Part shown: positions 1 to 5,538 of the stretch, one piece after another
Numbering within the stretch: the stretch's first letter is position 1
Layout of the letters: the number at the start of each line of letters is the position of its first letter
From: Promethearchaeota archaeon
GTDB taxonomy: Archaea > Asgardarchaeota > Lokiarchaeia > Sigynarchaeales > MK-D1
Length of the DNA: 5,538 nucleotides
NCBI GenBank assembly: GCA_016839385.1
Contig: JAEOUK010000029.1
Coordinates: forward strand, 1-5,538
Reading direction: 5' to 3'
Notes under the pieces: model-generated
What the model was told of the DNA's origin: nothing
Database searches by the model: none
The model's input: the letters and a program-made list of their open reading frames with translations, nothing else
Translations under genes and position numbers: made by a program

Positions 1-1
1 A

Positions 2-301
2 ATTGAATATTCGGTTTCTGGTTTTCATTACAAGGGAAGTAGAAATATACTGGAAATAAACTTAAAACATAAACCAATAAAAGTCATTTCAGGAGAAAAA
101 AATATTACAGAACGTATTTTTCAACCCGATAATAAGCTGCGAGTCAAATATAAAGAGATTATATCTAATGATAAGAATTTACATAAGATAAGTGTGGTGT
201 ACAGCGATGATCTTAATTTATCTGTGCACTTAAATGGAACTGAAAATCCTGAAATTATAGACTTTAATATAAAAAGAAAGAATGCCTTTCTTGATTTATA
301 A
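2..301 (+). CDS. C-terminal end of a truncated gene, possibly a carbohydrate-active enzyme beta domain
   Basis: The frame is open from base 2 to a TAA at 299-301, giving the last 99 residues of a protein whose start lies before the window. The visible part alternates short hydrophobic beta-strand-like runs with polar turns (for example NILEINLKHKPIKVIS, then KISVVYSDDLNLSVHL) and has no membrane segment, cysteine or recognisable catalytic motif. That texture fits a beta-sandwich domain. The element PIKVISGEKNITE followed by KLRVKY resembles the C-terminal beta domain of GH31 alpha-glucosidases and related enzymes, and the gene directly downstream is a GH57 glycosidase, so a glycosidase tail is a reasonable guess. 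No residue proves it, and the identity should be treated as unknown. The stop lies 2 bp before the GH57 start, so the two are almost certainly co-transcribed. The codon pattern is the same AT-rich type as its neighbours. Confidence 0.7.
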   Translation: MEYSVSGFHYKGSRNILEINLKHKPIKVISGEKNITERIFQPDNKLRVKYKEIISNDKNLHKISVVYSDDLNLSVHLNGTENPEIIDFNIKRKNAFLDL

Positions 302-303
302 CC

Positions 304-1506
304 ATGACAATCCATTTTGCTTTTTTATTCCATATTTACCAACCCCCCACGCAAATCCCACCCGTTCTCAAACAAGTTGTAGATGAAAGTTACCGACCAA
401 TGCTACAAACATTAAAAAATCACCCATTAGCAAAAATCACTCTCAATATTAACGCAACTTTAACAGAACAGCTAGACGACTATGGATTCCAAGATATAAT
501 TAACTCAATTGCTAATTTAGCAAACAAAGGACAAATAGAATATACAGGGTCGGGAAAATTTCACCCCTTATTACCATTATTGCCAGAACCAGAAGTTATA
601 AGACAGATAAAACTCAACAATGAGACCAATAAACGATTTTTTGGTAATTACTACCCTAGAGGATTTTTTCCACCAGAAATGGCAGTAAGTGAAGAAATAT
701 ATGGACCCATTCGAAAAATGGGATTCGATTGGATAATCATGTCCGGAATAGCAAATACTCTTCCAAAATTTCCCACTGATTATGTATCTATTCATCCAGA
801 GACATCTTTGAAACTGATTTTTCGAGATGATATCATTTCAAATGATATTGGTTTTAATAAAATTAATTCGATTGACCATTTTGTAAAACGGTTGAAATAC
901 AGGGCTACAGACCAAGATTATTACATTATACTGGCAATGGATGGAGAAACTTTTGGCCATCATGTCAAGGAGGGCATTCAGAAATTTCTCAAACCACTTT
1001 TCCAAACACTTGAATATCGAGATGATATTCAAATGTGCACTATTTCCGAAATTATTGATAAATACCCAAAAGACCAACCCCAAATACCTAAAGATTCTAG
1101 TTGGTCTACAATGGACTTTGACATCACAGAAAATAATCCATTTCCGTTATGGTTAGACCGACGAAATGATCTCCATGTAGAACTTTATCGTTTAATTATG
1201 TTCGCTACTACAGCTGTACATTTAGCGGCGAAATATGAGCAATCAATGAGTAAGGAAAAAAAAGAAATTTATAAAAACGCACGAAATTTTTTAGATCGGG
1301 GATTACACTCCTGTACTCAGTGGTGGGGTTCTAAAAGACCTTGGTATTCCCCCGATATGATTTTACGCGGAATTAACGAGATATTGTTAGCATTGATTAA
1401 TTCTAAGCGTTCATTACCGAAGAATGCTGAAGGAGTGAAAGAAGTTTTCGAAAGTATTATGAATGGAGTCCTCACTTCTCAAAATAAAATAATAAATGCA
1501 TTGTAG
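304..1506 (+). CDS. Glycoside hydrolase family 57 protein (alpha-amylase/glucanotransferase-like, COG1449)
   Basis: This is a complete 400-residue single-domain protein. GH57 enzymes are retaining hydrolases or transferases acting on alpha-glucans and related sugars through a (beta/alpha)7 barrel. The conserved GH57 regions appear in order: region 1 HIYQP (His10, Gln13); region 2 GQIEYTG...FHPLLPLLP (about 76-94, His87); region 3 GFFPPEMAVS with the expected nucleophile Glu125; region 4 AMDGETFGHH with the expected acid/base Asp213, followed by Glu215 and His219/220. SSWST (265-269) and a Trp-rich HSCTQWWGSKRPW stretch (335-347) fit the C-terminal helical part of the fold. The spacing of Glu125 and Asp213 is close to that of the Thermococcus litoralis 4-alpha-glucanotransferase (Glu123/Asp214), but that enzyme is much longer; this one lacks the added beta domain, so the exact substrate cannot be read off. 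There is no signal peptide, which suggests a cytoplasmic enzyme. The ATG at 304 follows the upstream stop by 2 bp and has no Shine-Dalgarno sequence. It is the natural start because the conserved N-terminal strand and HIYQP motif follow within 10 residues. Confidence 0.93.
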   Translation: MTIHFAFLFHIYQPPTQIPPVLKQVVDESYRPMLQTLKNHPLAKITLNINATLTEQLDDYGFQDIINSIANLANKGQIEYTGSGKFHPLLPLLPEPEVIRQIKLNNETNKRFFGNYYPRGFFPPEMAVSEEIYGPIRKMGFDWIIMSGIANTLPKFPTDYVSIHPETSLKLIFRDDIISNDIGFNKINSIDHFVKRLKYRATDQDYYIILAMDGETFGHHVKEGIQKFLKPLFQTLEYRDDIQMCTISEIIDKYPKDQPQIPKDSSWSTMDFDITENNPFPLWLDRRNDLHVELYRLIMFATTAVHLAAKYEQSMSKEKKEIYKNARNFLDRGLHSCTQWWGSKRPWYSPDMILRGINEILLALINSKRSLPKNAEGVKEVFESIMNGVLTSQNKIINAL

Positions 1507-1818
1507 ATGAACAAAATGGAAGAATTCGTTTATATATTAAAACTTCGACCAGATTTATTGGATGATAATGCTTGGACTGAAAAAGAGGAAACAATTGTGT
1601 CTGAACATTTCATTAGGTTAAAAGAAGATACGAAAAGTGGAAAAGTAATTTTAGCAGGAAGGACTCTCAATAAAGACGAAACACAATTCGGAATTGTCAT
1701 TTTTAGAGAAATTTCATTTGAAACTGCAAGAAATTATATGAATTCAGATCCTGCGGTGAAGGAGGGAGTTATGACTGCAACTTTGTATCCATACAGAGTT
1801 GCCTTAATCACAAAATAG
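1507..1818 (+). CDS. YciI-like small protein
   Basis: This is a complete 103-residue protein of the YciI (YCII-related, Pfam PF03795) family, which forms small dimeric ferredoxin-like alpha/beta domains. Family hallmarks are visible: an opening strand EFVYILKLRP (6-15), the helix with conserved His34 (SEHFIRLKE), the strand and turn SGKVILAGRT (44-53), a third strand FGIVIFREIS (61-70), the motif DPAVKEGVM (81-89, conserved Asp81) and the closing strand YPYRVAL (94-100). The longer segment before His34 (DLLDDNAWTEKEE) marks the subgroup found as free-standing proteins in bacilli and archaea. The family has proposed enzyme-like His/Asp residues, but its reaction is generally unknown. The ATG at 1507 touches the GH57 stop (TAGATG), so the two are co-transcribed and perhaps translationally coupled. 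A second ATG at 1516 (residue 4) is an equally credible start, since relatives usually begin just before the first strand. Neither has a Shine-Dalgarno sequence. Its role beside a glycosidase is not established. Confidence 0.88.
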   Translation: MNKMEEFVYILKLRPDLLDDNAWTEKEETIVSEHFIRLKEDTKSGKVILAGRTLNKDETQFGIVIFREISFETARNYMNSDPAVKEGVMTATLYPYRVALITK

Positions 1819-1833
1819 TCAACTTCAAATTGG

Positions 1834-1852
1834 TTTTATTTTTTTTAATTTT
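1834..1852 (+). terminator. Oligo-T archaeal-type terminator of the plus-strand operon
   Basis: A T-rich run, T4-A-T8-AA-T4, begins 15 bp after the YciI stop codon and has no GC-rich hairpin before it. Archaeal RNA polymerase ends transcription at such U tracts, so this is the likely end of the transcript carrying the partial gene, GH57 and YciI. The AT-rich background raises the chance of T runs, but the position directly after the last gene supports the call. Confidence 0.5.
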
Positions 1853-1931
1853 GTAAGCGTTCATTTAGGTAAATATATTTTCAGTTTTTCAAATTTAACC
1901 GGTCAAAAAACCACTTAGAAAATCCCATAAG

Positions 1932-1939
1932 CTATATTT
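1932..1939 (+). promoter_or_regulatory. Possible relict TATA box for the decayed gene
   Basis: CTATATTT, preceded by AAG, resembles an archaeal TATA box with a purine-rich upstream element. It ends 31 bp before the ATG at 1971, so transcription would begin about 10 bases before that codon, a normal archaeal distance. TATA-like strings are common in DNA this AT-rich. The only support is its position relative to the proposed pseudogene, so confidence is low. Confidence 0.2.
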
Positions 1940-1970
1940 GCAAAGTAAAAGAATACATTTTTGACTGTAA

Positions 1971-2401
1971 ATGTTGCTAGTTAAAACAAGTCCATTAATG
2001 CATTTATTTTATCATGCAATGACGGTACTGTGTTAACGCCTTTTAGCTTAGATAATGAAGTTAATGAATCGCAGTTCTCGTCATTCTCAGTACATTATGG
2101 ATTCTGGGAAGCAAATCCGTAGTTAAATTTTATGAGTAGAGGTAAAACAAACTATAAATTATAACATTATTATCGTTTCCAAATACTTTTTGATTTTAAT
2201 CGTGCATCTGGAGTCATTAAATAACAATTATTATTATCTGAAAGACGATTTACTCAAATTCTTGCTTAAGTCTATTGAAAATCTCATGATGTTAAGGCTA
2301 AAATTGCAATGCAAGAATTACATATAGAATCACGCAGTTCTATAAACTGAAAAAATTATTGAACTGTTTTTGTTTAATCTGTCGAACCAAAACGATTTTA
2401 A
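1971..2401 (+). pseudogene. Possible heavily decayed protein gene, N-terminus reminiscent of roadblock/longin-type proteins
   Basis: One frame (codons beginning at 1985 and every third base to 2401) reads with protein-like texture for about 138 codons but holds several internal stops: TAG 2120; TAA 2162, 2222, 2267, 2375; TGA 2276, 2348, 2360. Its first 45 codons are free of stops and begin SINAFILSCNDGTVL, followed by a stretch ending NESQFSSF. This resembles the strand-turn-strand 'I-x-IL-x-x-x-DG-x-x-L' opening of roadblock/LC7 or longin-like proteins, which are numerous in Asgard archaea. An ATG at 1971 (MLLVK) joins this frame if one base has been lost from the A4 tract at 1983-1986. Further on come ERRFTQILA (2243-2269) and a run KAKIAMQELHIESR (2294-2335). 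After 2350 a second shift at an A5 tract would continue as KIIELFLFNLSNQ. The stop density is close to what chance gives in AT-rich DNA, so non-coding sequence remains quite possible. If real, the gene is dead. The family assignment is a guess. Confidence 0.3.
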
Positions 2402-2419
2402 AAAAAAAGTAAAAAAAAA
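2400..2419 (-). terminator. Paired T9 tracts, terminator of the UPF0182 gene
   Basis: Read on the minus strand this is T9-AC-T9, starting about 30 bases after the UPF0182 stop codon, without a GC-rich stem. Two consecutive U tracts are a strong archaeal-type termination signal. They also lie at the 3' edge of the proposed pseudogene, facing the opposite direction. Confidence 0.55.
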
Positions 2420-2448
2420 TATATACTAATTTCAATCCAAACTCTTTA

Positions 2449-5400
2449 TTATTTGTAAAACGTAACGAACTCATAGAAGTCAGGTTCGTAGGTGGTTCCA
2501 TCAACAATAAGAACTACTTTAAATCGAATTGTCACAGAGTAAAAACTCCCAAGATCTGCTGACAATCTCACGGTTGTGGAAAATCCTTCTAATGGATTTA
2601 GTGATACATCAAATATCGTAAAATTCATACCAGTTTCTCCTAATCCCCAATTAAATGTTGAGTTTTCTAGATAGGAGACTCCAGGTCGGAAAATTTCGAT
2701 TATGTCAGATTCAACAGAAATATTAACTTGTACATTTTTCGGAAGACCTGTAAAGTTTAGATCGTTGGATTTGACATAAATATCCAACAAAATATCGTTT
2801 TCCAAAGTTGTATCATCCATTTCATAAGTTAATGTAACGTTTCCACTTTGTAATTCTTCGGTTATGCTCAAATTAAGAAGAGCATACGCATCTTCAGCAT
2901 TTTCCGCATAAACTACGTCAAGAGCATTGAATGCGTTTACAAATCCTGCGATTTTCAACACTTGAAATCGGTTATCCGTGCTTGTAGAATAGACAGGCAC
3001 GAAGTAATAGAGAGAAGTTCCTAGCGGGTATAAGAGAACATTTCCATAATCTTCTTTATCGATTAGTACAAGATCATTAGTTGCAGCAGCAATCAAACTA
3101 TTTTTTGCAGTGTTAGGTCCTATCATATTAGTTTGTCCTATTTCAATACCGCTGTAAAACCGAACATCACCAAAATGTTCCCCATGCCTTAGAACATACA
3201 TTCCAGCAAGTGTTGTTGCGTTTGCTCCAATTCTTTGAACAAGATCTATTCCCACAAACTCTAAACCATCTCCTTCTCCAAGATCAAATCGAACATAGAA
3301 TAAATCTCCGGAAGGTGCAGGAGGACGATCATAGAACTGAGATCCACCTCTCCATGTGTTCGGATCATCAACATGATATTTATACTGTAATGATAATTGA
3401 GATTCAAATACCTCTTCTGGATATCTTAATTGTTCCTTCAACCAATTCACATATTGAGATGATTCAACTGACCTCCATGGGTATGCATCTAAATAGATTT
3501 TCCAGATCGGATAAGTGGGATCTGAATTAATATATGTAGTATCAATTTGTGGATTAAGAATGAAATCTAATGTACCTAATTTAACATCCAACAATATAGT
3601 TCCAATATATCTTATTAGATCACTTTTTGCATAACTCTTTAGAGGCAATTTGGTGTAAACGGATAGAGCGTAATATAACACACCATTATCATAATCAAAC
3701 ACGAGATATGGATCTGATCTTTTTTTAGGATCATTCTCATCAATATCAAGCGCCAATCCAGGTAATAATATTTCTGAAACTCGAGTTTTTACATTGCGAT
3801 TGATTAGAAACTCTTTTTCTATACTGCTGTCAAAGGCATATGAAGTCAAACCCATACCTAAGGTGATCCAGAACGCAGATAAGCCTTTCAATGATCCGTC
3901 TTCAATACCCTCATAGGTATAGTTATAATCATCTAATGAATTTGTCCAATTCGTATTCAGCAAGATATCATCATTATAGGCACCATATTCTGCGAATTCT
4001 TGAATTAATTCATCATTCTTCTCTGTATATCTGTACTCATGCTCTCCAAAGAAAATTGGATGTGAATTATTCACACCAAAAATTGAAGAAAATTCTGTGT
4101 TATTAGAAATTAACTGACCCGTAAATGGATCTATTGCTAGAAAACCCTCTACATGATCATATTGGTTTGTATGTTCTTTGATATTATCTCCAGTTATAAA
4201 AGTATCATATTTCAGAGTTTTAGGAGCCACCCAGTATTCCTTACCTTGGACATATACAATATCAGAGTCTGCAATGCTTTCAAAGGTGGTTTGTGCATAA
4301 CTGTTCATTTGATAGAGTGCAGCTTCCTTATCATATTGTCTGATCGAGTTTTCAATATTACTCGTTTCAGTTTCTTTCAAATCCTTAATATCTTGTGTGT
4401 CATTAAAAATGTTTAGCCCTGCCGCTGCTATAGTCCATTCTCTTTCCAGTGCAATTTGTGTATCCCATTTCTTATCCTCCCAAACTGTTTGGTCGTTATT
4501 AATTTTCACAGAAGTGGGGATAGAGATAATTGCGGGAATTAATAGAAGAACGATTAAACTTATACCAGCAATAATTGTACGTTTTTTATCTACTCGTGTA
4601 AATTTGTCGACATTTTCCCTAAACCGAGAATAAAGAATGATTATTACACCTAAAAGCCCGAATCCAATCATTGCTATTGGCGTTGTCCATACTAATATCA
4701 ACTTGAGTCCGTCGAAATTTTTTGTTGGGATCGAGAAGAAGTTTAGTGTAAAAAATAAAGCAATGATGAAACTTACTCTCGCGGCTACTTTATAATAATT
4801 GAAATCCAAGAAGATATTAGAAATAATACTCAATATAATCCGTATAATAACTAAAATGAGTATATAATTGATTATTGGGCGATATAGGTTTGAATATACA
4901 AAAACACTAACAATATCAAGGTCAGCTGGATTTCTTAATACAATAAAAGATGAAAAGGCATTTCCGATTGATATATCTAAACCACTATGTTTTGCCATAT
5001 ATATAACAAGACTAAATTTAGACAAAAAATCAATCAGTTGTCCCACAAAATAAAAGAGTACAAATCCTGCAGTCCACCAAATGATATAAATTTTCCACAA
5101 TGCAAGAACTTTTCTTCCAGTTCGTTCGGCTATTATGGTAAAAATGTTCTTCTCAGGAACAAGTCCAAACACAGCACATCCCAATAAAGCACCTATTAAT
5201 CCTGTTTTATTGAAAATAAAACGGGTAGACCAATAATCTAGTACAAGAAAATTCCAATAGGAGCTTTCTATTTCTGTTTTAAATCCATATAATTGATTAT
5301 TAAGGGAAATTCGACCGTACCACTTGGGGATAGCATACAAACCAATAATCAATAACACAATAACTCCTACTAAAATCCCTGCGATAATTGATATCTTTTT

Positions 5401-5538
5401 TCTTCGACTTGGCGGTTTTCGATAAAAAAATCTTTCCTCTTCTTCCTCTTCTATATCCAAATCATCAAAATCTTCTTCAATAGGAATATCGACTGGTATT
5501 TTTTCCGATTTTTCTGAAGTTTTCTTGGTTTTTTTTGA
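2449..5538 (-). CDS. UPF0182 family integral membrane protein (COG1615), 5'-truncated by the window
   Basis: At least 1029 residues are visible (residue 1 = codon 5538-5536). The frame stays open to the edge with no ATG, so the true start lies outside; a TTG at 5460 is internal. The function of UPF0182 (PF03699) is unknown. A charged cytoplasmic tail, acidic (about 47% Asp/Glu in 20-36) then basic (RKPPSRRKK), precedes seven predicted helices near 49-70, 110-128, 144-170, 220-243, 253-272, 279-304 and 321-341. The large following region should be extracytoplasmic. Family hallmarks are HVEGFLAIDPFTG (462-474, at the place of the usual THGYG), IFFGE (495-499, usual IYFGE), SDPYLVFDYDNGVLYYALSVYT-type block (608-629), LRYPEEVF (704-711), GPNT (807-810) and YGNVLLYPLGTSLYYFVPVY (831-850). 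About 140 residues of beta-rich sequence (889-1029) follow instead of the usual C-terminal tail. Twelve N-x-S/T sequons lie after the last helix and the only cysteine is Cys121, inside a helix. The gene converges with the GH57 operon and its own promoter is not visible. It is probably a cell-surface membrane protein; no substrate can be inferred. Confidence 0.93.
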   Translation of the reverse strand, partial: SKKTKKTSEKSEKIPVDIPIEEDFDDLDIEEEEEERFFYRKPPSRRKKISIIAGILVGVIVLLIIGLYAIPKWYGRISLNNQLYGFKTEIESSYWNFLVLDYWSTRFIFNKTGLIGALLGCAVFGLVPEKNIFTIIAERTGRKVLALWKIYIIWWTAGFVLFYFVGQLIDFLSKFSLVIYMAKHSGLDISIGNAFSSFIVLRNPADLDIVSVFVYSNLYRPIINYILILVIIRIILSIISNIFLDFNYYKVAARVSFIIALFFTLNFFSIPTKNFDGLKLILVWTTPIAMIGFGLLGVIIILYSRFRENVDKFTRVDKKRTIIAGISLIVLLLIPAIISIPTSVKINNDQTVWEDKKWDTQIALEREWTIAAAGLNIFNDTQDIKDLKETETSNIENSIRQYDKEAALYQMNSYAQTTFESIADSDIVYVQGKEYWVAPKTLKYDTFITGDNIKEHTNQYDHVEGFLAIDPFTGQLISNNTEFSSIFGVNNSHPIFFGEHEYRYTEKNDELIQEFAEYGAYNDDILLNTNWTNSLDDYNYTYEGIEDGSLKGLSAFWITLGMGLTSYAFDSSIEKEFLINRNVKTRVSEILLPGLALDIDENDPKKRSDPYLVFDYDNGVLYYALSVYTKLPLKSYAKSDLIRYIGTILLDVKLGTLDFILNPQIDTTYINSDPTYPIWKIYLDAYPWRSVESSQYVNWLKEQLRYPEEVFESQLSLQYKYHVDDPNTWRGGSQFYDRPPAPSGDLFYVRFDLGEGDGLEFVGIDLVQRIGANATTLAGMYVLRHGEHFGDVRFYSGIEIGQTNMIGPNTAKNSLIAAATNDLVLIDKEDYGNVLLYPLGTSLYYFVPVYSTSTDNRFQVLKIAGFVNAFNALDVVYAENAEDAYALLNLSITEELQSGNVTLTYEMDDTTLENDILLDIYVKSNDLNFTGLPKNVQVNISVESDIIEIFRPGVSYLENSTFNWGLGETGMNFTIFDVSLNPLEGFSTTVRLSADLGSFYSVTIRFKVVLIVDGTTYEPDFYEFVTFYK

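Larger units (their letters stand above)
1819..2448. other. 630-bp convergent intergenic region with no intact gene
   Basis: This gap lies between the stop codons of the convergent YciI and UPF0182 genes. It holds the two presumed T-tract terminators, one at each end, and no open frame of useful length on either strand. I find no tRNA cloverleaf, CRISPR-like repeat, terminal inverted repeats or transposase motif. The middle part (about 1971-2401) reads like a decayed coding sequence on the plus strand and is listed separately. A TATA-like box precedes it. The rest (about 1853-1930) shows nothing I can assign. Confidence 0.7.

Noticed and set aside
121..315. Minus-strand open frame of 64 codons opposite the first partial gene
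   Set aside because: It is antisense to a frame open over its whole length that joins the operon with 2-bp spacing. Its composition looks like a shadow of that gene.
838..1156. Open frames overlapping the GH57 catalytic region on both strands
   Set aside because: The GH57 frame carries the conserved DGE region here, so the alternatives are shadows.
1404..1865. Exact 12-bp repeat TAAGCGTTCATT at 1404-1415 and 1854-1865
   Set aside because: About one 12-base match is expected by chance in a window of this length, more with AT bias. The flanks do not match and one copy is inside the GH57 gene.
1863..1874. Small palindrome ATTTAGGTAAAT after the YciI terminator
   Set aside because: It is too short and AT-rich to suggest an operator, and no gene start follows it closely.
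2323..2344. Inverted repeat TATAGAA / TTCTATA, 7-bp stem with an 8-base loop
   Set aside because: It is AT-rich and short, not followed by a T tract on either strand, and not placed at a gene end. Such stems are expected by chance in this composition.
2285..2350. Possible C/D box small RNA (ATGATGT ... CTGA)
   Set aside because: The C box is one base off the consensus, there are no clear internal C'/D' boxes and there is no terminal stem.
3210..3530. Plus-strand open frame of 106 codons inside the UPF0182 gene
   Set aside because: It lies antisense to conserved UPF0182 coding sequence, its translation is rich in His, Gln and Leu with no domain texture, and it has no start signal.

Overview
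The window is AT-rich (by eye about two-thirds A+T) and most likely archaeal. Its genes have no Shine-Dalgarno sequence, they are packed nose to tail with 0-2 bp between them, and they end in bare oligo-T tracts without stem-loops. The large membrane protein is rich in N-x-S/T sequons on its predicted outer side. A GH57 enzyme beside a UPF0182 membrane protein, low GC, and a possible decayed roadblock/longin-like gene would fit an Asgard archaeon. That placement is inference; no marker gene is present.

Layout. (1) 2-301, plus strand: the last 99 codons of a gene of uncertain identity, possibly the C-terminal beta domain of a carbohydrate-active enzyme. (2) 304-1506, plus: a complete single-domain GH57 glycoside hydrolase with both catalytic carboxylates. 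(3) 1507-1818, plus: a complete YciI-like small protein that abuts the GH57 stop codon. These three look like the tail of one transcription unit ending at a T tract near 1834-1852. (4) 1819-2448: 630 bp between convergent units with no intact gene. Part of it reads like a heavily decayed protein gene on the plus strand (about 1971-2401). (5) 2449-5538, minus: a UPF0182 (COG1615) integral membrane protein of at least 1029 residues, cut at its 5' end by the window edge. It has an acidic cytoplasmic tail, seven predicted membrane helices, a large extracytoplasmic region and an extra C-terminal beta-rich domain. Its transcript probably ends at paired T9 tracts (2400-2419, read on the minus strand).

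Functional reading. The plus-strand unit suggests turnover of an alpha-glucan or another alpha-linked glycan in the cytoplasm, since GH57 shows no signal peptide. The role of the YciI protein in it is unknown. The UPF0182 gene is a separate convergent unit of unknown function, and nothing ties it mechanistically to the GH57 operon. I see no CRISPR array, tRNA, rRNA, insertion sequence, or toxin or defence module. I do not see a clear new multi-gene system here. The points most worth following up are the UPF0182 C-terminal replacement domain and the decayed gene in the intergenic gap.
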